A stretch of DNA of 64,000 nt, taken from NCBI RefSeq assembly GCF_902459615.1, contig NZ_CABPSA010000002.1, forward strand, positions 558,001 through 622,000, read 5' to 3'. Below, one piece after another: positions 29,907 to 37,608 of this stretch (position 1 is the stretch's first letter; each line of letters begins with the position of its first letter). The translations under genes and the position numbers were made by a program. This stretch comes from Pandoraea commovens. GTDB lineage: Bacteria > Pseudomonadota > Gammaproteobacteria > Burkholderiales > Burkholderiaceae. The notes below the pieces were generated by a model that made no database searches, was not told the origin of the DNA, and worked only from the letters and a program-made list of their open reading frames with translations.

Positions 29907-30575
29907 ATGAACGACCGAGATATTGCGGAATACCTGATTGCGCATCCCGACTTCTTCGAGCGCCATGCCGAATTGCTGGCTGGTGTGCGGCTCACCAGCC
30001 CGCACGGCCAGCGGGCGGTGTCGTTGCAGGAGCGTCAGATCGAGATGCAGCGCGAGAAGACCAAGCAGATCGAGCGACGCCTCGCCGAACTGATGCGCTA
30101 CGGCCACGAAAACGACGATATCTCGGGCAAGCTGCACCGCTGGACCCTCGGTCTGCTGGGCGAGCGTGACCCGCACGCGCTGCCCGAGGCGATTGCCCGT
30201 GGTCTGCGCGACGTCTTCAATGTGCCGTTCGCGGCTGTGCGTCTGTGGAACGTGGCCGCGCCGTATCAACCGGCCGAGTTCGCCCGCAGCGTCAGCGAAG
30301 AAGTGAAGATTTTCGCGACGAGCCTGGTCACGCCGTACTGCGGCGCGAACACGGGCTTCGAAGCGGTGACATGGTTGGGCGCGCCGAGCGATCCCGCGTC
30401 CGTCGCACTGCTCGCGTTGCGCGACCCGCAAGTGACCGACGGCCCGGTCTTCGGCCTGCTCGTCATGGGCTCGGAAGACGCACGCCGCTTCCATGAAGGC
30501 ATGGCAACCGACTTCCTCACGCAGATCGGCGAACTGGCCGGTGCTGCCCTCGGCAAGCTGCGCGCCAACGACTGA
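29907..30575 (+). CDS. DUF484 family protein
   Basis: A 222-residue protein of the DUF484 family, regularly found between dapF and xerC but without a proven function. The N-terminus has the marker DIAEYLIAHPDFFERHAELL followed by a helical stretch HGQRAVSLQERQIEMQREKTK. The C-terminal two thirds have a GAF-like pattern ending in LGKLRAND. The start at 29907 is set by this family N-terminus. The stop is 1 nt before the xerC start, so the two are probably co-translated. Confidence 0.88.
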   Translation: MNDRDIAEYLIAHPDFFERHAELLAGVRLTSPHGQRAVSLQERQIEMQREKTKQIERRLAELMRYGHENDDISGKLHRWTLGLLGERDPHALPEAIARGLRDVFNVPFAAVRLWNVAAPYQPAEFARSVSEEVKIFATSLVTPYCGANTGFEAVTWLGAPSDPASVALLALRDPQVTDGPVFGLLVMGSEDARRFHEGMATDFLTQIGELAGAALGKLRAND

Positions 30576-30576
30576 A

Positions 30577-31614
30577 ATGCGCTCCGGAGCGGCGGCTGGC
30601 AAGGGAAAGGGGACGCGCGGGGCGACCGGGGTGACGCACGACACGTCGCCTGAATTGTCTCCTGACTCGCCGCCTGACTCGCCGCCTGAACCGCCGCTTG
30701 AGCCGGGCATCCGCACCTATCTGACGTCGCTGGCCAGCGAGCGCAAGCTCGCGGCGCTCACCCTGGAAAACTACACGCGCGACCTGCGTCAGTTGCAGCG
30801 TCTCGCGGGCGGTCGTGCGCTCGAATCGCTGCAACACGGCGACATCCGCCGCTTCGTGATGAAGCTGCATAGCGAGGGGCTGGTCGGCCGCTCGATTGCC
30901 CGCAAGCTCTCCGCCTGGCGCGGCTACTTCGCGTGGCTCGCTCAGCGCACCGCGCTCGCTGCGAATCCCGTCGAAGGCGTGCGCGCACCCAAACAACCCA
31001 AACCGTTGCCCAAGGCACTGTCGCCCGATCAGGCGTCGGCGCTTGTCGAGTTCGCGACGGGCACGTCGGCCGAGGCCGTGCGCAATCGCGCAATGTTCGA
31101 ACTGCTTTACTCGTCGGGTCTGCGTCTGTCGGAACTGACGGGGCTTGACCATCGTTACGTCGAGGCCGACGGCTACCGTTCTGCGAGCTGGCTGGATCTG
31201 GCCGAGCGCGAGGTCGTCGTGACGGGCAAGGGCAACAAGCGGCGTCGCGTGCCGGTGGGCGAGAAGGCCGCGCAGGCGCTGGCGCAATGGCTGGAGATGC
31301 GCACGCCGCTGGCGACGGCCGAGCCGCACGCCCTGTTCCTGTCGGCGCGCGGCAAGCGCATCGGCGCGCGCGCGGTGCAGCAGGGGCTGGAGCGGCATGC
31401 GCTGGCCGCCGGACTGCCGACGCACGTGCATCCGCACATGCTGCGTCACTCGTTCGCGACGCATGTGTTGCAATCGTCCGGCGATCTCCGGGCCGTGCAG
31501 GAAATGCTCGGCCACAGCAATATTTCGACGACGCAGATCTACACGAAGCTCGATTTCCAGCACCTCGCCAAGGTCTACGATCAGGCGCATCCGCGCTCAC
31601 GCAAGAAGCCGTGA
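30577..31614 (+). CDS. xerC: Tyrosine recombinase XerC
   Basis: XerC acts with XerD at the dif site to resolve chromosome dimers. The catalytic set is seen: Arg in SSGLRLSELTGL, Lys in VTGKGNKRRR, His-x-x-Arg in HPHMLRHSFATH, His in GHSNISTTQ and the nucleophile Tyr322. At 345 residues it is longer than the usual 300. There is an N-terminal extension of about 45 residues that is Pro/Ser/Glu-rich and encoded by 12-bp repeats, and an insertion of about 13 residues just before the catalytic Lys strand. The start at 30577 is only 1 nt after the upstream stop; starts nearer the core domain cannot be excluded. Confidence 0.93.
   Translation: MRSGAAAGKGKGTRGATGVTHDTSPELSPDSPPDSPPEPPLEPGIRTYLTSLASERKLAALTLENYTRDLRQLQRLAGGRALESLQHGDIRRFVMKLHSEGLVGRSIARKLSAWRGYFAWLAQRTALAANPVEGVRAPKQPKPLPKALSPDQASALVEFATGTSAEAVRNRAMFELLYSSGLRLSELTGLDHRYVEADGYRSASWLDLAEREVVVTGKGNKRRRVPVGEKAAQALAQWLEMRTPLATAEPHALFLSARGKRIGARAVQQGLERHALAAGLPTHVHPHMLRHSFATHVLQSSGDLRAVQEMLGHSNISTTQIYTKLDFQHLAKVYDQAHPRSRKKP
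30649..30696 (+). repeat. 12-bp tandem repeat in the 5' part of xerC
   Basis: Four units of the type CCTGACTCGCCG: two identical copies (30661-30672 and 30673-30684) flanked by variants CCTGAATTGTCT and CCTGAACCGCCG. They encode the PDSP/PEPP-type linker before the core-binding domain. Copy-number change would stay in frame. Confidence 0.8.
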
Positions 31615-31833
31615 GGCTGGCCCCGATGTCGCATCGCGCTGACGATGCGCTTTACGGCGTGCGCGCCGAGTCGGTGTAGAATCGCGTCCTTCCCCAGCAA
31701 GTCCCGCACGTTGTGCGTTGTGCCGTCCGTGCGCCGGAGGCCTCCCGCGTGTGGCCGAGCCGTAGCAGCTGCATCGGCCCGCCGTGCCGCGAGACTTGCC
31801 CGTCACCCGAATGCAACCGTTGGTCCGTCCCGC

Positions 31834-33048
31834 ATGAATACCTTGACCCTCAAGCCCGGCAAAGAAAAGTCCTTGCTGCGCCGTCACCCCTGGATTTACG
31901 CCACCGCCGTGGCGCGTGTGGACGGCAATCCGGCCTCCGGTGCTACGGTCGTGGTGCGGGCCGCCGACGGCCGTTTCCTCGCGCGCGCCGCGTTCAGCCC
32001 GGTGTCGGCCATCCGCGCCCGCGTGTGGACGTTCAACGAAAACGAGCCGGTCGATCACGCGTTCTTCAAGCGTCGCGTGTCGGCGGCGCTGGCGTACCGC
32101 GAAGAGATGGTCCACGACACGGGCGCGACGCGTCTGCTCTTCGGTGAGGCCGACGGCCTGCCGGGCCTGATCGTCGACCGTTATCAGTCCGCGCCGGGCC
32201 AGCCGGAGACCGATCAGCTCGTCTGCCAGTTCATGGCGGCGGGCGTTGAAGCCTGGAAGGACGCCATTACCAAGGCGCTTGTGGGCGCGACCGGCTGCCC
32301 GAACGTCTATGAGCGTTCCGACGCGGCGGTGCGCGAGCGCGAAGGGCTGCCGAGCATTACCGGCGTGCTGGCCGGGGCCGAGCCGCCCGAAGCCCCCGAG
32401 TTGCTGACGACCCACGAAAACGGCGTGAAGTATTACGTCGACGTGCGTAATGGCCACAAGACCGGCTTCTACGTCGACCAGCGCGACAACCGTCGGCTCG
32501 TTCAGCAACAGGCCAAGGGCCGCGACGTGCTGAACTGCTTCTGCTACACCGGTGGCTTCTCGCTGGCGGCGCTGGCAGGTGGTGCGCAGAGCGTGCTGTC
32601 GATCGATTCGTCGGGAGAGGCGCTGGCGATTGGCGCGCGCAACGTCGAACTGAACGGTTTCGACGCCGCCCGTGCCGAGTGGCGCGATGCGGACGTCTTC
32701 AAGACGCTGCGTGCCCTGCGCGAAGAAGGCCGCACGTTCGACATGATCGTGCTCGACCCGCCGAAGTTCGCGCCGTCGGCGCATCACGTGGACCGCGCTG
32801 CGCGTGCGTACAAGGACATCAACATGGCGGGCTTCCGTCTGCTGCGTCCGGGCGGTCAGTTGCTCACCTACTCGTGCTCGGGCGCGATCGATGCCGATCT
32901 GTTCCAGAAGATCGTGGCCGGTGCAGCCGTCGATGCCGGTGTCGACGCGCGTATCCTGCGTCGCCTGTCGGCTGGCATGGATCACCCGATGCTCACGCAA
33001 TTCCCCGAAGGCGAATACCTCAAGGGACTTTGGTTGCAGCGGATGTGA
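31834..33048 (+). CDS. rlmI: Class I rRNA (cytosine-5) methyltransferase, RlmI family
   Basis: A 404-residue S-adenosylmethionine-dependent methyltransferase like RlmI, which makes m5C1962 in 23S rRNA. An N-terminal PUA domain (MNTLTLKPGKEKSLLRRHPWIY) is followed by an EEHEH region and the Rossmann methyltransferase domain with VLNCFCYTGGFSLAAL (motif I), the catalytic-type FDMIVLDPPKFAPS and LLTYSCSGAID. The start at 31834 is chosen to match the PUA start; upstream in-frame codons from 31645 are unlike protein. It ends close to the convergent EamA transporter gene. Confidence 0.88.
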   Translation: MNTLTLKPGKEKSLLRRHPWIYATAVARVDGNPASGATVVVRAADGRFLARAAFSPVSAIRARVWTFNENEPVDHAFFKRRVSAALAYREEMVHDTGATRLLFGEADGLPGLIVDRYQSAPGQPETDQLVCQFMAAGVEAWKDAITKALVGATGCPNVYERSDAAVREREGLPSITGVLAGAEPPEAPELLTTHENGVKYYVDVRNGHKTGFYVDQRDNRRLVQQQAKGRDVLNCFCYTGGFSLAALAGGAQSVLSIDSSGEALAIGARNVELNGFDAARAEWRDADVFKTLRALREEGRTFDMIVLDPPKFAPSAHHVDRAARAYKDINMAGFRLLRPGGQLLTYSCSGAIDADLFQKIVAGAAVDAGVDARILRRLSAGMDHPMLTQFPEGEYLKGLWLQRM

Positions 33049-33084
33049 GTGCTTGCTTTCTTGGTGTGGCCCGTCCGCCGGGTA

Positions 33085-33957
33085 TCAACCCAGCGTCAGA
33101 CCGACCACGCCCAAGGCGATCAGTACGGCACCGCCCACGCGGCGGTGCATCTCTCCCTCTCCCAGCACCCGCACGCCGAGCAGCGCGGCGACCATCATCG
33201 ACATCTCCCGCGCCGGGGCGACGTGCGAGACGGGCGCGTACTTGAGCGCCGTCAGGATCAGGAAGTAGGACATCGGCGAGATCGTGGAAATGATCAGGAT
33301 CTTGCGCCAGTTGGCCTGCCACAGCACGGCGATGCGGGTCGGACGGGAGAGTGCCGTCGGCGCGGACAACACGACCCGCAGCACGTTTTCCAGGTAGTAG
33401 TAGACGAGCGGCGCGAGCATCAGGGTGCGGATGGCGTAGGCATCTGCCAGCGTATACGCCGCGATGAATCCGCCCGTCAGCACGCCCCAGCCTGCGCCCG
33501 CGTGCATGCTGCCGCGCCGGAACAGGCGTTCGCCACCGGCGATCACCAGCACGCCACACACGACCAGCGCAATGCCCACCAGCGCCAGCCAGCCCGGGCG
33601 TTCGCCCAGCAGCACGATGGCGCCGATGGACGACAGCAACGGGCCTGTGCCGCGTGCGAGCGGGTAGACGACCGAGAGATCGCCCACGCGGTAGCCGCGC
33701 TGCAAGACCAGGGTGTAGCCGTAATGCAACAGAGCGCTGACGGTGATGACACCCCAGCCGAGCGCTGACGGCCAACTGGCTTGTCCCGCGAGGAAATACA
33801 GCGCCAGCGGCGTGTAGATCACGACGGTCAGCAGGGCGTAGAGGAAGACCAGTTGCGGGCCACCGCCTTCGCGCGTATCGATGCGCTTGGCGACGAAATT
33901 CCAGGTGGCGTGCAGAAACGCGGCGGTGACGACGAGGGCGAGGGCGGTGAGCGACAT
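33085..33957 (-). CDS. EamA/DMT-family membrane transporter
   Basis: A 290-residue protein of about ten hydrophobic helices arranged as two EamA repeats (LHATWNFVAKRID... and GGFIAAYTLADAYAIRTLMLAPLVYYYLENV...). Drug/metabolite transporters of this fold export amino acids, purines and other metabolites, and the substrate is not readable here. The start at 33957 gives a short N-terminus before helix 1; an upstream Met at 34005 is possible. The gene diverges from zur across 189 bp, so a Zur effect on it is conceivable but not shown. Confidence 0.85.
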   Translation of the reverse strand: MSLTALALVVTAAFLHATWNFVAKRIDTREGGGPQLVFLYALLTVVIYTPLALYFLAGQASWPSALGWGVITVSALLHYGYTLVLQRGYRVGDLSVVYPLARGTGPLLSSIGAIVLLGERPGWLALVGIALVVCGVLVIAGGERLFRRGSMHAGAGWGVLTGGFIAAYTLADAYAIRTLMLAPLVYYYLENVLRVVLSAPTALSRPTRIAVLWQANWRKILIISTISPMSYFLILTALKYAPVSHVAPAREMSMMVAALLGVRVLGEGEMHRRVGGAVLIALGVVGLTLG

Positions 33958-34100
33958 GACGAAGGGGGTTTTTTGTGTCAATTGTATGACGCATTGCCGG
34001 TTCACTTCCCGTCACGTCGCCCCGATCTCATCCCATTCGTCGGCTAATATCCCGCCATTCCTGGTCCAAATGAGGCAACCTCGGGGCCGTCCGGACCAAT

Positions 34101-34117
34101 TTGCAACTCGGTTGCAG
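34101..34117. promoter_or_regulatory. Candidate Zur box upstream of zur
   Basis: TTGCAACT-C-GGTTGCAG is an imperfect palindrome, 30 bp before the zur start. The left arm is identical to that of the perfect palindrome found before the DUF2946-like gene at 36767, and the right arm matches at six of eight positions. It fits autoregulation of the zur-cobW unit. Confidence 0.65.
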
Positions 34118-34146
34118 CGCTGACGGCGCTGTGCTTAAATCGATTC

Positions 34147-34641
34147 ATGAGCCTTACTCAATTACAACCGTATCTGGAAGCCGCCCGCACGAGCTTGCAG
34201 GAGCAATCGGGCCGCGTGACTTCGGGGCGTGTTCGTGTGCTGGCCTTGCTGCTCAAGGCAGGCCGCCCGCTCACACATCAGGAAGTGCTGGCCGATCTGG
34301 CCACCGACGCCGATCCGCTCGACCGCGTGACGGCCTACCGCGTGCTCGACTGGCTGGTCGCGCAGGGCTGGGCGATCAAGCAGGCGGGCGACGACCGTAT
34401 CTTCCGCTTCGTCATGGCCGAGCACGTCGATCCCGAGCGTGCGAGCGCGCCGCGTCCGCATACGCAGCACGGTCATTTCCGCTGTGTACGCTGCCATCGA
34501 ACTTTTTGTCTTGACGATTGGCCCCAGCATCCCCAATTGAGTGAGCGCGAACTCAAGCGTCTGCCCAAGGGTTTCGTGGGCGAACAGGTCGAGCTGCTGA
34601 TTCATGGCACCTGCGCCCAATGTGCGGGCGCCACCAACTGA
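34147..34641 (+). CDS. zur: Fur-family metalloregulator, probable zinc repressor Zur
   Basis: A 164-residue Fur-family repressor with the N-terminal winged helix (RVRVLALLLKAGRPLTHQEVL... VTAYRVLDWLVAQGWAIK) and a C-terminal metal/dimer domain. A structural zinc site of four Cys is present as C113-x2-C116 and C156-x2-C159, with a His-rich HTQHGHFRC segment before it. It is called Zur rather than Fur because it lies beside a COG0523 GTPase gene and a ZnuD-like receptor, and because the same palindrome stands before it and before the receptor block. Iron or other metals remain possible. Confidence 0.82.
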   Translation: MSLTQLQPYLEAARTSLQEQSGRVTSGRVRVLALLLKAGRPLTHQEVLADLATDADPLDRVTAYRVLDWLVAQGWAIKQAGDDRIFRFVMAEHVDPERASAPRPHTQHGHFRCVRCHRTFCLDDWPQHPQLSERELKRLPKGFVGEQVELLIHGTCAQCAGATN

Positions 34642-34702
34642 CACGGCACACGCCGCCGCCGGCGCATTCCGATGCGCCGCATCATCACAGGACATTGCAT
34701 TC

Positions 34703-35782
34703 ATGACTCCCGTCACCATCCTGACCGGCTTTCTGGGCAGCGGTAAAACCACGCTGCTCAAGCGCATCCTGACCGAAGCGCACGGCATGAAGATCGCCGT
34801 CATCGAAAACGAATTCGGTGAAGAGAACATCGACAACGACATCCTCGTGCAGGACAACGCCGAGCAGATCGTGCAGATGAGCAACGGCTGCATCTGCTGC
34901 ACGATCCGTGGCGACCTGGTGCAGGCGCTTTCGGATCTGAACAGCCAGCGCGACGCCGGTTCGATCCAGTTCGACCGTGTGGTCATCGAGACGACCGGCC
35001 TGGCGAACCCCGGCCCGGTGGCGCAGACCTTCTTCATCGACGACGAAGTGGCCGACACCTACCGCCTGGACGCCATCATCACGCTGGTCGACGCCAAGCA
35101 CGGCCAGCAGCAGCTCGATCAGCACGAAGTGGTGCAGCGTCAGGTGGGCTTCGCCGACCGTCTGTTCATTACGAAGGCCGATCTGGTGACGCCGGATGCC
35201 CTCGACGACCTCAAGCACCGTCTCGCGCACATGAATCCGCGTGCGCCGCAGCAGGTAGTGGACTTCGGTCAGGCCGATCTTAAGCAGATCTTCGACATCC
35301 ACGGCTTCAACCTGAACGACAAGCTCGACATCGATCCGGACTTCCTGGCCGCCGACGAGCACACGCACGACCACGACCACGGCCATGACCACGATCACGC
35401 GCACTGCGACCATGATCATGGGAAGTGCGACCACGAAGGTCACGACCACGGGCACGCTCACCACCACCATCACGCGCATCACGACGACGCCATCAAGTCG
35501 TTCGTCTTCCGCAGCGAAAAGCAATTCGATCCGGCCAAGCTGGAGGATTTCCTCGGGAGCATCCTACAGGTGTACGGCGAACGCTTATTGCGTTATAAAG
35601 GCGTATTAAACATGCGCGGTATCGACCGCCGGGTCGTGTTCCAGGGCGTTCACCAGATGATGGGTAGCGACGTGGGCACGAAGTGGCAACCCGGTGAGAC
35701 GCCGAACACCAAGATGGTGTTCATTGGCGCGGAACTGCCGAAAGACATCATCCTGCAAGGGCTGGAGCGCTGTCTGGTCTGA
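34703..35782 (+). CDS. COG0523 (CobW-family) GTPase, likely zinc metallochaperone
   Basis: A 359-residue G3E GTPase. Walker A is GFLGSGKTTLL at 9-19, and the metal-binding CxCC motif is Cys63-Ile-Cys65-Cys66 in NGCICCTIRG. A remarkable His/Asp-rich stretch at about residues 220-262 contains more than twenty His and two Cys. COG0523 proteins of this layout (for example ZagA, ZNG1) load zinc into client enzymes under zinc shortage. It follows zur by 61 bp and probably shares its promoter. The linkage to zur and to a zinc-free DksA supports a zinc role over cobalamin metabolism. Confidence 0.88.
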   Translation: MTPVTILTGFLGSGKTTLLKRILTEAHGMKIAVIENEFGEENIDNDILVQDNAEQIVQMSNGCICCTIRGDLVQALSDLNSQRDAGSIQFDRVVIETTGLANPGPVAQTFFIDDEVADTYRLDAIITLVDAKHGQQQLDQHEVVQRQVGFADRLFITKADLVTPDALDDLKHRLAHMNPRAPQQVVDFGQADLKQIFDIHGFNLNDKLDIDPDFLAADEHTHDHDHGHDHDHAHCDHDHGKCDHEGHDHGHAHHHHHAHHDDAIKSFVFRSEKQFDPAKLEDFLGSILQVYGERLLRYKGVLNMRGIDRRVVFQGVHQMMGSDVGTKWQPGETPNTKMVFIGAELPKDIILQGLERCLV

Positions 35783-35842
35783 GCGGAATCGCCGAATCCG
35801 GTGACGGGAAAGCCCTTAATCGGGACTGTCGAACGATTCGGT

Positions 35843-35848
35843 TACAAT
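35843..35848 (+). promoter_or_regulatory. Candidate -10 box (TACAAT) for dksA
   Basis: TTACAATAC lies 70 bp before the proposed dksA start, in a short gap after the GTPase gene. No strong -35 hexamer is visible. If used, dksA has its own promoter in addition to read-through from zur-cobW. Confidence 0.35.
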
Positions 35849-35917
35849 ACCTGCCCACTGGGACCGCCGCCAGCGAATCGACGCGGCATTCCGGGGGGTA
35901 GGCAGGGGAGCACCGTC

Positions 35918-36595
35918 ATGGCCACCGCCTCTCGCAAGACTGCCACCGCACGCCCCACGCGCCGGTCTGAACCGGCACTGGGCGCGGGCGCCAAGCGTGC
36001 TCCAGCAGGCAAATCGAAGACGGGCGACGAGGCCGCCGCCAAGAAGAAGGCGCCGCCCAAATCGCCCGGCAGGAAAGTAACCCAAGAAGCCGCCCGCGGC
36101 ATTGCCGGTAAGCAAGACGTGCCACCCGCTACAGGGGCATCGCCGGATCATCCGAAAGAGACGCCACAGAAACCCATGAGCAAGCAACGACTTTTGACCG
36201 AGGCCGAAATTCTGAAGATGTCCGACAAGGACTACATGAATGCGGCTCAACTCGAATTCTTCAAGAATCGTCTGGAAGAGCTGCAAGCCGAAATTCTGCG
36301 TAACGCCGGGCAGACGACCGAGAACCTGCGGGAAACCGTGGTGGTTCCGGATCCGGCCGACCGCGCGACCATCGAAGAGGAACACGCGCTCGAGCTGCGC
36401 ACGCGCGATCGCGAACGCAAGCTGCTGAAGAAGGTCCAGCAGTCGCTCGCCCGCATCGACTCGGGCGATTATGGCTGGTGCGAAGAAACCGGTGAGCCGA
36501 TCGGCGTGCCGCGTCTGCTCGCCCGCCCGACGGCGACGCTGTCGCTCGAAGCACAAGAGCGTCGCGAACTGCGTCAAAAGCTGTTCGGCGACTGA
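35918..36595 (+). CDS. dksA: RNA polymerase-binding factor DksA lacking the zinc-finger cysteines
   Basis: DksA binds the secondary channel of RNA polymerase and with ppGpp adjusts transcription. The core has the coiled coil with the tip region ENLRETVVVPDPADRATIEEE. At the C4 zinc-finger positions the residues read Cys, Thr, Ser, Ala (WCEETG... LSLEAQ), so zinc binding is not expected, as in zinc-independent DksA2. From the ATG at 35918, which has a GGGGAG ribosome site, the protein has 225 residues with an 86-residue Ala/Lys/Pro-rich extension; the ATG at 36176 would give the ordinary 139-residue form MSKQRLLTEAEILK. I favour the long form but not strongly. Confidence 0.85.
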   Translation: MATASRKTATARPTRRSEPALGAGAKRAPAGKSKTGDEAAAKKKAPPKSPGRKVTQEAARGIAGKQDVPPATGASPDHPKETPQKPMSKQRLLTEAEILKMSDKDYMNAAQLEFFKNRLEELQAEILRNAGQTTENLRETVVVPDPADRATIEEEHALELRTRDRERKLLKKVQQSLARIDSGDYGWCEETGEPIGVPRLLARPTATLSLEAQERRELRQKLFGD

Positions 36596-36655
36596 TCGTC
36601 GGCCAGCCGGCCCCGGCAACCGCGCGGTGGCGGTGCCCGGTGGCCTCAGTCGATC

Positions 36656-36686
36656 AAAGGCATGTCTTCGCGACATGCCTTTTTTC
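36656..36686 (+). terminator. Rho-independent terminator after dksA
   Basis: The stem AAAGGCATGTC (36656-36666) pairs with GACATGCCTTT (36672-36682) around a TTCGC loop and is followed by further T. It ends the zur-cobW-dksA transcript. Confidence 0.9.
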
Positions 36687-36766
36687 TTTCGCGGCTGTCA
36701 CCGCTCAGCCGTTATCCCTGCGCTGTCATCCCTCATAGCGCTCGCGGGTGTTGTCACTTTATGGCA

Positions 36767-36789
36767 GAATTGCAACTCAGTTGCAATTC
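36767..36789. promoter_or_regulatory. Perfect 23-bp palindrome, probable Zur operator
   Basis: Two 11-bp arms, GAATTGCAACT and its exact complement AGTTGCAATTC, flank a central C. It lies 9 bp before the start codon of the DUF2946-like gene, where a bound repressor would block initiation. The core TTGCAACT is shared with the site before zur at 34101. Confidence 0.72.
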
Positions 36790-36798
36790 CTGTCACTC

Positions 36799-37365
<567 letters not shown>

Positions 37366-37393
37366 ATCCCCGCGCATTGCCCTGTGAATCGTC

Positions 37394-37433
37394 GACTCGT
37401 CGACTCGCCGACTCGTCGACTCGCCGACTCGTC
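37394..37433. repeat. 8-bp tandem repeat (five units) in the leader of the ZnuD-like gene
   Basis: GACTCGTC and GACTCGCC alternate for five units, that is a 16-bp period repeated two and a half times. It lies in the 243 bp gap between the small membrane protein gene and the receptor gene. Each unit contains GACTCG, and the TCGTCGAC junctions are partly self-complementary. Confidence 0.9.
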
Positions 37434-37608
37434 GTCTGAGACGTGCGGTCGACGCATTCGCATTGCCTTCGCGCGCACCTGACGAATTTCCACCTGCACG
37501 CACGCCGATCTGCGCCGCCAGACGGATGCCGCGCGTCCATTCGTCCCGTTGCTGCGCCGAAACACGGGGCCCCGGCCCCATCAGACCGAATACAAACATA
37601 AGACCGAC

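Noticed and set aside
37388-37440. Short tandem repeats considered as a CRISPR array
   Set aside because: The 8-bp units are contiguous without spacers and no cas genes are near.
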